Of a stretch of 64,000 nt of DNA, positions 54,078 through 64,000 are shown one piece after another. The notes under the pieces are model-generated. The model worked only from the letters and a program-made list of their open reading frames with translations, had not been told where the DNA came from and searched no databases. Location of the stretch: assembly GCA_965112735.1 (NCBI GenBank), contig OZ218964.1, positions 620,001 to 684,000 of the forward strand. The letters are read 5' to 3'. Position 1 is the first letter of the stretch. Each line of letters opens with the position of its first letter. A program made the translations under genes and the position numbers. The DNA is from Phaeosaccion multiseriatum. Its lineage: Eukaryota > Ochrophyta, other classes.

Positions 54078-54773
54078 TCAGGCGATTGCTGCTGAATCGC
54101 GGGTTAAGCTGTCAACTTTCATATGCGTGCTCGAAACGGTGGGCGAAGATCCGAGGCCCAGCATCGCGTGCCCTCCGCAGCGGCGGTGGTGCGAGTGGTG
54201 GTGGTGCTGGTGGTGGTGCAACTGCTCCGGCTCGTCGTCGTCATCCAGCTCCTCCTCCTCCGTGTGGTCCGCCTCCTCCTCGCGGTCGTCCATGTCCATG
54301 CGGCTGTCCTCCTCCTCTTGCTTCTGCTGCTCCATCCTCGACATGATGCGGTGCTTCTTGGGCGCGCCTCCGCTGCTTCCTCGGTGCATCACAATCATGT
54401 CCCTCATCCTCCTATTCTCCTCCTCAAGCACGCCAATTCTGCCCGTTAACGCGCCGATGTGAGACTCTAGCGTTGTGATGTGGTCCCGGTTTCGCTTCCG
54501 AGAAAGCGCGGCACTCTCCCTGTTCCTCAGCCGGCGCGCCTCCTTCCGCTCCGCCTCACTCATATCGCTGGCGTCAGGGGAGTACTCGTGCTTTGGCTTG
54601 GGAGAGTCACCCCCCATCATGCTGCGGCTGCGCTTGCTGGTGCTGGTGCTGGTGCTGGTGCTGGTGCTCGCCCCCAGCAGAGCGGAGATCCCCACCCCTC
54701 CATTATTGCGCGCCCGTAGCTCTTGAAGCTTCTTCACGCGGTGCTTGCGAGCTATGGCAGCTGCAGCCGACAT
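54078..54773 (-). CDS. bZIP transcription factor 2
   Basis: ATG at 54773; one open exon of 231 residues to a stop at 54078. It begins MSAAAAIARKHRVKKLQELR, with a (ST)n run, then the basic region ERKEARRLRNRESAALSRKR and the zipper TTLESHIGALTGRIGVLEEE. A His-rich block (HHHQHHHHSHHRR) and an acidic block follow. Compared with bZIP 1 the basic region is almost unchanged but the intron inside it is absent. The true C-terminus may lie in the ORF at 53487-53951. Divergent from the phosphoglycerate mutase gene, 328 bp between starts. Confidence 0.8.
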   Translation of the reverse strand: MSAAAAIARKHRVKKLQELRARNNGGVGISALLGASTSTSTSTSTSKRSRSMMGGDSPKPKHEYSPDASDMSEAERKEARRLRNRESAALSRKRNRDHITTLESHIGALTGRIGVLEEENRRMRDMIVMHRGSSGGAPKKHRIMSRMEQQKQEEEDSRMDMDDREEEADHTEEEELDDDDEPEQLHHHQHHHHSHHRRCGGHAMLGLGSSPTVSSTHMKVDSLTRDSAAIA

Positions 54774-55101
54774 GTGGTGCGTGTTGTTTGTCTCTTTGTT
54801 TGTTCCCGTGGGCCTAAAGCTGGATCTGAGTTGTCCTTCCCTCCAGCTTCAATGTCTTTACGTGTAGCACGATTGTGATGCCCCCTCTCCACTCTCCTCT
54901 GCCCCTTTTATCGCGGACCTTTCCTTCTGGTTGACTCGTGGACAATCTACCTCCACCCCTGGGACCTGTACGCATCCTTACGTATTATGCTCCCAGGGGG
55001 GAATCGTTTCCTGTATGGCGCCAATCTCGCTCCTCCAAACAAAAAAACCAAAAAATCCTCGGCCGCCCTTTTATATTTTCATCAAGCAGGCGTGCGCAAG
55101 G

Positions 55102-56636
55102 ATGCATCAGCAGGTGAGGATGGCGGGAGAGGACTTGTGCCTTGCTTACGCTTGTTGGTGCGTCTCGCTTCCGGCTCGCAGCTGCATCAGCGACTGCTCG
55201 TGCTTGATGTATCGGGACTGAAGGGGAACTCGATGCTGTTTGTTGCATGCTTGTGCAGGCGAGCCTGTTGGCTCTGGTTGCCTCTGGACTGCTGGGCGTC
55301 ACCAATGGTAAGGGTTGCTAGGCATTTCACGCTCTCTGCTTGCTCACACGGCAGCTTATCTTTTGTGTGCTCCTCGGATCCCTCCCCCTCTCCTCCTCCT
55401 TCTGCCTCGCTCCTCGCCTTCTTCCCCTCTTCCATACTTATCCTTCAGCGTATCCATCCTCCTCGTCCTTCTGCTTTTCCTGCTCCACCTGCCTCGGTCC
55501 CCATCCTCCCCCTATATTCATCCTCGTCCTTCAACTGTATCCTCCTCCTGCCTCGCTCCCCGCCCTCTTTCCCTCTTCCATCCACTTCCTTCTCCGTATC
55601 TTCCTTCTCCTGCCTTGCTCCTCGCCCTCCTCATCCTCCTGCCTCGCTCCCCCTTCCTCGTCCTCCATCCTCCCCCTCCTGCATCGCTCCTCGTCCTCCT
55701 CCACCCCACCCATCCCCGTCCTCCTTCTCACCCACCCCCCTCCGTCTCCTCCTCCTCATCCATCCAGCCTTTGTCGCGCCCGTGTCGCTGCATGCGGCCG
55801 CTCGCGTGGTGTCGACGAGGCCATCCGCCTCGACTGGTCTGCGAATGGCCGCGGGTGAGGTCAAGCACACGCTTGTGCTAGTGAGGCATGGGGAGAGTAC
55901 GTGGAACGAGGAGAACAAGTTTACGGGATGGACAGACGTACCGCTCTCCGAGACTGGCAAGAAGGAGGCAGCGCATGCAGGCCAGCTGCTGAAGGAGGAG
56001 GGGCTGACCTTCGACCTGGCCTACACGTCCCTTCTGAAGCGAGCCATTGTCACCCTGTGGACCTGCCTGGAGGCGACGGACCTCATGTGGATCCCGGTGA
56101 AGCGGTCGTGGCGCCTCAACGAGCGCCATTACGGCGCCCTGCAGGGTCTGGACAAGAAGGCCACAGTAGAGAAGCACGGCAACGAGCAGGTCCAGATTTG
56201 GCGCCGCAGTTACGACATCCCCCCTCCCGAGCTGGACGAGTCGTCCGAGTACTGGCCAGGCAACGACCGCCGATACGACGACGTGGATCGCGACCTGCTG
56301 CCCAAGACCGAGTCGCTCAAGCTCACCTCGGACCGCTTCCTCGTGGAGTGGAACGACCACATTGTGCCCGACATTAAGGCGGGCAAGAAGCTCATCATAG
56401 CCGCACACGGCAACACCCTGCGCGCCCTTGTCAAGCACTTGGACGGCATTAGCGAGGAGGAGATCCCCGGCCTCAACATCCCCACTGGCGTGCCTCTGGT
56501 GTACCAGCTCGACGAGGACTTGAACGTCATCCCCAGCAAGGAGGCCATCCCCCCTCTGCAGGGCAGGTACCTTGGAGATCAGGACGAGGTCAAGGCCAAG
56601 GTGGAGGGCGTCAAGAACCAGACGGGCCCCGCCTAA
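55102..56636 (+). CDS. cofactor-dependent phosphoglycerate mutase, plastid-targeted
   Basis: Interconverts 3- and 2-phosphoglycerate in glycolysis. Three exons: 55102-55113 (only MHQQ), 55259-55307 and 55768-56636, giving 309 residues. The presequence is [20 protein letters not shown] followed by AFVAPVSLH at 21-29: a signal peptide with a Phe at the cleavage region, then a basic transit-like stretch, as in heterokont plastid proteins. The mature enzyme starts near [10 protein letters not shown]. Catalytic residues visible: [20 protein letters not shown] with His 61, [13 protein letters not shown], and [17 protein letters not shown] with His 234. The ORF is open upstream through the second intron, so an unspliced reading would give a longer but implausible protein. 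That intron is a C-rich, degenerate CCTCCTCCTGCCTCGCTCC repeat. Confidence 0.85.
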
Positions 56637-56910
56637 TAGACAACAGCGAGAGAGAGAGAGAGAGAGAGAGAAGGGTAGGGGGGGAGGCTTTCATTTGCTC
56701 CGTGGCCCTGATTTATTCTATTTTTAGAGACAGGTTTACAATGTACATAAAACCGCATCACACCGTCACAACGACCCCCTCTCTACATCTCGTGTTCTCT
56801 ATATTCTCTACCCAGACCATCTGCTGCTGAGCACATTCTGCACAAAGGACTTTTTTCATGTGCTCTCAGTACTCACTGACTCTACTCTATTCTATTTTCC
56901 GTCCTCGCCC
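56637..56910. other. 3' intergenic region
   Basis: Follows the phosphoglycerate mutase stop with a short (GA)n run. No gene recognised. Confidence 0.35.
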
Positions 56911-57201
56911 TCATGGCGCTGTCGTCGCCCAATGCGCCCCCACACACTCTGGCGTGTGGCAATCAATCATGATTTCCTGCCCATACGTGGCAGCCACAGA
57001 GCCCCCCCCGCCCATGGCCCTCATTTGGCCGTCGAGACTGCGACCCGAAGCGAACTCTCCCGGCCAGAGCAGCAACCCGTTCGCCTGCTGCTCCGCGCCG
57101 AGCAGCCCCATGACGCGAAGGGCGCCGACCACGACCTGTGAGCAGAATAAGGCCTCCCGCTCCTCCTCCTGCTCCACCGCCGCCTCCTCGGCCACTCCCC
57201 G

Positions 57202-57242
<41 letters not shown>

Positions 57243-58566
57243 GACTCTTGTCGCCACCGCTTTTCTTGCCCTGCAGCATCGACGCAAGCGACCCCAGGAC
57301 AGACCCCACGTTAAAGGCAAAGGGCGTCCCCACCACCTGGCCAATGAAAGCATGCAGTCTCTCTGACATGCGCTCGTCCCTCCCCCCCGGCACAAGCAAA
57401 GACCGCAGCGCCATTCGAGCGGCGAATCGCTCCGTAGAGTAGGCGGCGACGCGCTGCTCCAAGGGGAAGCTCTGCACGCCTTGCGGCGTGGCCTCGACAA
57501 TGTGAAGTCTTCCTTCTCCGCCTCCCCGTCTTCCTTGGGCGACTGCCCGCACAACGATACCGATATGATCCCAGGAGAGCCCAGTCACCTTGAGAGAAGA
57601 CAGGGGAGATTGAAAGGACAGAGAGAGAGAGAGAGTGCGCGTGAGAGAGAGAGAGCGAGAGAGAGAGAGAGAGACACACAGAGAGAGAGAGACAGAGAGA
57701 GAGAGAGACAGAGAGAGAGGGGGGGGTGGCCATAAAGTTCCCTCGAAACGCAGAAAATACAAGCCAGGGGCGTAGGGAGAGGACCCACACTTTTTTCTCC
57801 AGCCACACGTGCTCCGCCTCCTCGCAGAAAGGCCCATACACACCTTTCGCTGGAGCTTTCCCCAGTGCTGCGTGGTGCGGAACAGAATGATATCCCCCCA
57901 ATCGGCGGTCTCTCCCAGCGCCCTGAGGTGCACCACCGGTGGTGCCGATGACTGCTCGCCTCTCTCCGCCGCTCGAGTCTCCCGTCTGACGAGGTCGTGC
58001 ATCGCTGTGCTCGCTCCTCCAGTGAAGGAAAGGAAGGACGGGTGGCCCACCACCTCGGGAAGCCCAAGCAGCTGCTGCAAGTACGCATCCAGCTCTTTCG
58101 CCCTCAGCTGTGACACGGTTTGCGGAAAGACATGCATCAAACCCCACGAGCGGCCGGGCAGCGCAGGCAGCCCAAGGATTTCGTTGGAGAGCGCCGCGTG
58201 TACGTCGAGGAACTCGGAGTACCGCCTCTTGACTTGCCAACAGAGCAGCCCGAAGGAGACCTCGATGACATATGAGCGAACGACTTTATTCTGGCCATTT
58301 CTCCGCTCGTCGCAGCTTGGAAATACACTCGCCTTTAGTGTGCTTCCTGCGCTGCTTCCACTCCTGCTGCCACCTTCCTCCCCCTTCTCATCCTCCTCCT
58401 CCTCCCCCTCCTCGACACTCGCCCCTTCAAAAGTGCCAGCGCTTCCGGTGCTGCTGCTGCTGCTGTTACCGGGATTTCCCTCCCCACCCTCATCCTCCTC
58501 CTCCCCCTCCTCGCCAACAACCATGTTTTGACGCGAATTTGGAATTTGGACATCGTCCAGTGCCAT
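56911..58566 (-). CDS. PX domain plus permuted NlpC/P60-like (YiiX-type) protein
   Basis: Two exons on the minus strand, 58566-57844 and 57588-56911, give 466 residues. An acidic, Ser-rich N-terminus leads to a PX domain at about 95-185 (YVIEVSFGLLCWQVKRRYSE, then LPALPGRSW, ELDAYLQQLLGLPEV), which binds phosphoinositides in this family. The second half resembles permuted papain-like NlpC/P60 enzymes: WGDIILFRTTQHWGKLQ, LSWDHIGIVVRAV with the candidate catalytic His, and ALFCSQVVVGALRVMGLLG with the candidate Cys. A poly-Ser run (CTG on the plus strand) lies between His and Cys. Such enzymes are hydrolases or acyltransferases; the substrate is unknown. Only 83 bp separate it from the helicase stop. 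Confidence 0.7.
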
Positions 58567-58649
58567 CTGAGCACTCCGACGGCGGTCGTTGACTTTGGAC
58601 GACAGACTATTTTTTATTTTTCTCTTTTTTTGTAGTCATCTTATCTACA

Positions 58650-61600
58650 TCATCCATCAAGCCGCCCTAACGTATTTGGTTTGGTTTGCTGACGGAGACC
58701 CGCAGAGGCACGATGCTGCTCCTTCTTCCTGGCCACGGCAAGCAGAGACAAAATGTGACTGCCGAGCTGCGCCGGACTGGCCTGCGAAAGGGGCACCTTC
58801 CTCCTCACCCTTTCCCTGCCCACCGCCTGCACCTCTATGGAACCCCTCCTCACGCCGAGCTGCGGCCGGGAGAGCATCTCTCGTAGACAAGCCTGGCGAG
58901 CGGCCTTGGACAAGCGACAGTCAGGGCCGAGGAGTCGCTTCACCTCCGCCTCCGTCACCAGAGGGGCATGTGCGTGGGGGTGGGGGTCGGCGGCGGCGGT
59001 GGTGGCGGTTGTAGCGTAGGCAGTTGGTGATCCGGCACCCGGCACGACCACGTCACCAGGGAGGAGGGGGTCTCGTCCTTGCCCTTGGACATGTTCTTGG
59101 ACAGAGACAACCTCCCCTCTTTCGCCCCCGGCCTGCCCTCCTCCTCCTCCTCCGCTTGGTCGCCCTCGCCCTCCTTGTCCGTCACGCCACTGGGGCACGG
59201 TGGTCTTGCGCCCAACAGCAGCGGCAGCGGCAGCGGCAGCGGCACTTTTCTGGGCTGCGACCACTGCCGCTTGCTCTGCTGCTACCGCTGCCGCTGCCGC
59301 CTCTTGCGCTGCTGCTTCTGCTGCCTCATTGGCCTCCGCCGCTGCAGTGAAGGACGAGAAAGCCCGACCCCCGACCTTGCGGACATACGGGGCCTCAGCC
59401 GCGGCGGTCACTGCCACTGCGGTTGGTGCTACAGACGCTACAGATGGCAGTGCTACGGGTCCTTGCGGTCTTGGTGGCGATACGAGTGTTGTGGACGCTT
59501 GAGGTGGCAAAGCAGCTGCAGCAGCAGCAGCAGTTGGTGATACAGCAGCAGCAGGAGGAGGAGGGGGGGGTCGTGCGCGCTTCTTGCCGAGTAGCTCGTC
59601 GATGTTGTCGGCTTCGGGGCGAAGGAGAGGAGTAGAGGCGGAGGGGTGCTCTCCGTGGTTCCTGGACTTGACTGCTGGACGGTCCTGGAAGAGGCTATAG
59701 GTGTGCGCCCTCAAGCCGGGGTACACATCTTTCTTGCTGCGCAGGGGGGAGGCGGGGGTGGAGAGGAAGGGACAGGAGAGGGAGAGGGGAACAGAGAGAG
59801 GGAGAGAGAGACGAGAGGGAGAAGACATGCAGACAATGAGAAATGTCCCAGGCGAGGGAAGGGAGAGAGATCTGGGCCTGGGAGAGGAGAGACTGTAGCG
59901 TAGCAGGGAAGCTAATGCTGACGCAGCATGAAGCTGGAACAACTGGAAGGCCTTGGTGCAAGAGGGACTGGAGGTAGGTAGGTAAGTAGGTCCAACACGT
60001 CCATCTATCCACCCACCCATCCACTGCCATCCACACATCGATCCATCCATCCATCCCTCCCCTCACGACCTAACCTGATGGACAAGCTGTCGGGCTGATC
60101 GCTGCTGAGCTCCTTGATGAAGCGGGACGGGCCGGAGAACTCCATCCAGCGACCATTCAAATTGCGTCGACGCACGTAGCTAATAAAGGCATACGCACGG
60201 GTTCTGGAGGGAGTAGAGATGTAGAGAGGAGGAGAGAGAGAGAGAGAGCGAGCGAGAGGATGAGATTGAGCAGGACCATGCGAAGGAAGGCCCACCCCCC
60301 GTGAGAGCAGTACCAGGTGCATGACGCGGTTGGAGGGAGGAGGGAGTGAGCTGATGCATGTGGGGGGGTGAATGAGGAGGGAGGGAGGGGCGTGCCCTGT
60401 TCGACGTGTCCTCTTACTCGTGCCCCGTACGCCTCCACCCACCTCGTCAGTGCCACATATGCGAGGCGCCTCTCCTCTTCTATGCGCCTCGTGTTGAGGG
60501 TAATGAGATGATCCCGGTGCCTGGTCGCTCTCTCGATGCCAGTGACACCCACACCACCACCCTCCCCCGACGACGACGATGTTGGCCCACCTCTCGCAGG
60601 GAGGTAAACACTGTCTGGCGCCAGTAAAGGAAAGCCGCCTTCCTCCCAACCCGGCAGGAACACGGCCTCGAACTCGCGCCCTTTGCTCTCGTGCATGCTC
60701 ATCAAGACGATGGCGTCACGCGAGCCTTGCCTCTTGCCCGAGGCCTCCAAGGAGACGTGCAGGAGGAACGAGTCCATGGTGTCAAACCCCGAACCCGCCT
60801 GTGCCAGCCAAAGGGGTGAGGGACGGACGGATGGAGGGATGGAGGGAGGGGGGGGGGGGGAGAGGCACAGCATCGGACAGACAGACAGAGACGAGAGAGG
60901 GAGAGGGGTGGATGAGAGAGGGCTAGGCAGGGAGGGCAGGGGGGAGGAGGGCAAAAGGAGGTACAGGAAGAGTTTGAGGGCAATACCAGAAAGGCCTTCA
61001 CTAATTTTAAGTACATACAAAACTTTTCCTCCTCCTTCCCCCTGCCAAGGGGCGCAGCGGGAAGGCCCGCCTTGTACATACATACATACATACATACATA
61101 CATACATACATGCACACATACACACATACATGCATACATACATGCACACATACCTACCTACAAACATACATACATACACACATACATACATACATACATA
61201 CATACACACATACATACATACATACATACATACATACATACATACATACATACATACATACATACATACACACATACATACATACATACGTATATAGTGT
61301 ATCGGATCATCGCACCTTTGCCATTTCCACCACACTCTTCTCCTCGGCGCTCAGCTCAGGGAGGCCCAGTGGGTTGCCTTCATCGTCCTCCGCGGGTAAG
61401 GGCAAGAAGCCTGCTCCCTCAAACACTCGCGTCAGGGCACACTTGCGCGATGCCTCGTTTGGCATGGAGTCCCATCCCTGCAGCATGAATATGCCAATGA
61501 AAGCATGAATATGCCAATGAAAGCATGAATAGGGCAGAGAGAGAGAGAGGAGAGAGAGAGGAGAGAGGAGGGGGAGGGGGAGGGGGGGGGAGTGTGTGAG

Positions 61601-61727
61601 ACAGAGCCGTGGCCAGGGGCGCGAGGAGCTCGCTTTCTTTCTTTTCTAAATACAAAAAGAGAGGACGCTCGCTCCATCCTTCCTCCCCCGCGCCCTCAAC
61701 ACACACACACCAACACCAACCACACAT

Positions 61728-61771
<44 letters not shown>

Positions 61772-62498
61772 ATAAATACAACACACACATCCACACACCC
61801 ACTCACCCACCCACACACACACACCACACACCAGTAGAGCGCCGCTCCATCCCCTTAGGAGCTGGAGGAAGCGAGACACGTGTCGAGCAGCCGAGCGAGA
61901 GAGCTCCCCCGTCGTGAGGGCTCTCCTCGCAGCCTCCACGAGCGTCACCCCATCAGACGCGCAAATGGCGTTGAGTCGCTCCCAGGCGAGGTCCCCGAGA
62001 GGGAGGAGGTCTGTGCTAGCGGCAACAACGAGGAGGGCGGCGTCGTTCTGTTGGTCTGCGGCGAGGCGTAGCAGGGCGAGTGGCCCTTGCAGCTCTGGTC
62101 GGAGGTAGAAGGACCCTCGCCGCCCTCCGACCACCGTGTACGGCACCTGAGTTAGTGAGTGAGTGAGTGAGTGAGTGAGTGAGTGAGTGAGTGAGTGAGT
62201 GAGTGGGTGAGTGAGTGAGTGAGTGAGTGAGTAAGTGAGTGAGTGAGTGAGTGAGTGAGTGAGTGAGTGAGTGAGTAAGTGAGTGAGTGAGTGAGTGAGT
62301 GAGTGAGTGAGTCAGTCAGTCAGTCAGTCTGTGAGTACACTTGTCGGGTTAGGTCGATTGTTCTGGTATGCATACAGTGAGCAGCGAGCAGCCGGAAGAT
62401 GGGCAGAGGAACGGAGAGAGTATGTGGGGAAATGGAGTGAAGAAAGGGGTTGCACAGGAGCAGAAGGGGGATGGGGAGGGAGGAGATGGTCGCAGACG

Positions 62499-62532
<34 letters not shown>

Positions 62533-62600
62533 CAAAGCCACACACTTCTGCACTGAGAGTGACAGACAGCGCCACACTGACACACACCCGACCCCTACCC

Positions 62601-62631
<31 letters not shown>

Positions 62632-63788
62632 ACTACGCTCTCCCCTCCCCTCCACTCCCCTCGCTGCTCACCTTGCCCGAAGTGAGGCAGTCCTCCAGCT
62701 CCCCCATCTGGCTCCTCGTGCGCACCACAATGGCCATTTCTCCCCAGCTCGCCACCACCTCTCGCCGTAACCGCCGCATCTGACTGGCGATCCACAAGCC
62801 CTCTGCCCTTCCGTCGAACTGTCCCTGGACAGTCACCTTGGACGGGCCCGGTACTTTGTGTCCCCCAACAGTTGGTGGTACAACAGCAGCAGTAGCAGCA
62901 GCACCGTCGTGACTGGTGGTACCACCACCCTCAGCCCCGTCCCCTCCGCTGAGAACGCCCCCGGTGGAGACGGATGAAGACGAGAATGCCGGCGCCAGGC
63001 AGTGATTCAGCGTCAAAGGCATTGCCCCTCCTGTCCCTCCTGCGCCTAACGTTGTGTCGCCGGTCCCACCCTCTACGGAGGAGCCTCTGCCTTTGCCCTC
63101 GCCTTTGTTGAAGCTGATGAGCTGCGTGGCCGTGGTGAGTACATGCAGCGGCACTCGATGACTCAGGGGTAGGCTCAGTCGAACGGAGCCAGCAAAGTCC
63201 TGTGTGAAGAGTGAATGGGGTGACAAGAGTCAAGAGAGAGAGAGTCACAGACAATGGGGTGACAGAGTGACAGAGGATGGGCGGGGGGCGGAGAAGTGTG
63301 TGGGTCGTCCGGCCGGGCCAGGGGGCGGCATTCGATTAGTGGAGGGAAAGACGAAGGGGGAGCGGTGCCACGCGAGGAGAGGAGGAGCGCAGGGCGATAG
63401 ACCAACTTCCTTCCTTAACAAAACACCTGTGCACTCGTGTGTGTGTGTGTGTGTGCTAGGGCGCACCCTTCCACCCCTTGCACTACACTTCGCTACACTC
63501 CACTCGTTCCTCTTCAGTTCCTTCCTTTCCTTCGCTTCCCTTCCCTCGGTTCCTTCCTTCGGTTTCTTCCATTTGTTCCTTCAGTTTCTTCCCTTCCGTG
63601 CCTTTATTCGTTTCCTTCCTCTTTTCCATTCTTCCTTCTTTCCTTCCTTCCTTCCGTGGCCTCACCTGCTGGAATCTGCGTAAGTGCCGTGCCATCCCTC
63701 CCCTCCACGAGTAGATGCGCTGGTCCTCGTCCGCGCAGCAAAACACGTCCACGCGCAGCTCCTCCGGGGTGCTGTACGGCGCCAGGGC
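58650..63788 (-). CDS. UvrD/Rep-type superfamily 1 helicase, 5' end beyond the window
   Basis: DNA helicase of the UvrD/PcrA/Srs2 group. Visible exons on the minus strand: 63788-63666, 63199-62672, 62146-61832, 61477-61316, 60798-60443, 60203-60075 and 59736-58650, about 899 residues of the C-terminal part; the Walker A part lies right of the window. Marks are VFCCADEDQRIYSWRGG (motif III region), VPYTVVGGRRGSFY, VLMSMHESKGREFEAVFLPG with EEGGFPLL (motif V) and RRIEEERRLAYVALTR (motif VI). The C-terminal tail is Ala- and Pro-rich with [13 protein letters not shown], encoded by a copy of the dispersed motif, and ends in a basic region. A Gly/Ala/Thr-rich insertion sits in exon 62672-63199. Introns carry TATG, TCAC and CA arrays on the coding strand. 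Confidence 0.8.
59530..59546 (-). repeat. dispersed motif GTATCACCAACTGC in a coding exon
   Basis: Reverse-orientation copy flanked by CAG runs, translated as AVSPTAA in the helicase tail. Variants lie at about 59020 and 59419. Confidence 0.8.
61077..61296 (-). repeat. (TACA)n array in a helicase intron
   Basis: Tetranucleotide array with CACA interruptions; TATG on the coding strand, in the donor half of the intron. Confidence 0.95.
61726..61830 (-). repeat. (CA)n at a helicase splice donor
   Basis: On the coding strand the donor GTGTGTGG is followed by GT-rich repeats reaching about 61726. Confidence 0.9.
62152..62335 (-). repeat. about 180 bp (GTGA)n array in a helicase intron
   Basis: On the coding strand this is (TCAC)n adjoining the acceptor CTCACTAACTCAG at 62147. 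Confidence 0.95.
62597..62636. repeat. poly-C and (CA)n block
   Basis: About 20 C followed by (CA)n in the same helicase intron. Confidence 0.85.
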
Positions 63789-63795
63789 CTGTGCG

Positions 63796-64000
63796 TATGT
63801 GTGTGTGTGTGTGTATGTGTGTGTGTACATATATGTGTATGTGTGTGTATATATATATGTGTGTGTATGTGTATGTGTGTGTGTATGTGTGTGTGTATAT
63901 ATATGTGTATGTGTGTGTGTGTGCGTGTGTGTGCGTGTGTGTGTGTGTATGTGTGTGTGTGTATGTGTGTGATGTGTGTGTATGTGTGTATATGTGTGTG
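63796..64000. repeat. (GT)n with TATG interruptions at the right edge
   Basis: GT dinucleotide array with GTAT units in an intron of the helicase gene; continues past the window end. Confidence 0.95.

Noticed and set aside
54987-55767. Upstream open frame as an extended phosphoglycerate mutase N-terminus
   Set aside because: It is low-complexity intron sequence; splicing at 55307/55768 gives a clean signal peptide and AFVAP motif.

Overview
This is a eukaryotic nuclear window. Nearly all genes are split by GT-AG introns (with a GC-AG minority), and no bacterial features were seen. The best lineage clue is the phosphoglycerate mutase near 55-56 kb: it has a signal peptide followed at once by an AFVAP-type motif and an Ala/Ser/Arg-rich stretch, the bipartite plastid-targeting layout of algae with red-derived complex plastids. 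An ABA4-like carotenoid-pathway membrane protein and a TspO protein with a signal-like N-terminus fit this. I infer a heterokont (stramenopile) alga; the exact lineage is not resolved.

Layout. 0.7-5.7 kb: a class 3 lipase (+) and an ABHD5/CGI-58-like alpha/beta hydrolase (-), convergent. 6.3-8.3 kb: a multi-pass membrane protein (+). 9.2-11.5 kb: ABA4-like (-) and TspO/MBR-like (+), head to head across 57 bp. 12.0-14.6 kb: coiled-coil RING protein (-) with a long poly-Gly tract. 14.8-15.8 kb: hypothetical protein (+). 16.6-20.4 kb: UGP-like sugar nucleotidyltransferase (-). 21.0-43.7 kb: one very large gene (+) that I resolve into 44 exons coding 2,152 residues: signal peptide, NHL-type repeats, LCCL-like domain, about twelve EGF-like repeats, one transmembrane helix and a short basic tail. 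44-48.6 kb: a disturbed region with a kinesin-light-chain-like TPR gene broken by a perfect 272 bp tandem duplication, a roughly 300 bp dispersed duplication and a large inverted repeat. 48.8-51.3 kb: RAD51C-like recombinase (-). 51.6-54.8 kb: two convergent bZIP paralogues. 55.1-56.6 kb: plastid-type phosphoglycerate mutase (+). 56.9-58.6 kb: PX plus permuted NlpC/P60-like protein (-). 58.65 kb to the right edge: C-terminal part of a UvrD/Rep-type helicase (-).

The outstanding feature is intron composition. Introns, above all those of the 44-exon gene, are filled with tandem repeats whose sequence follows splice-signal polarity: GTGA, GGGA, GGGAA, GGGTA or GTGTCAG arrays run from the 5' splice site, and CCCT, CCT, CCTT or CT arrays run into the 3' splice site. 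One intron holds two decayed copies of the preceding exon end plus its donor site. A 14-mer, GTATCACCAACTGC, recurs across the window in introns and exons and in both orientations, usually touching CTG/CAG triplets. Many long open frames are only translations of these repeats and were not annotated.

Exon joins were chosen by splice consensus, reading-frame continuity and family motifs. All identifications come from reading the sequence; no database search was run.
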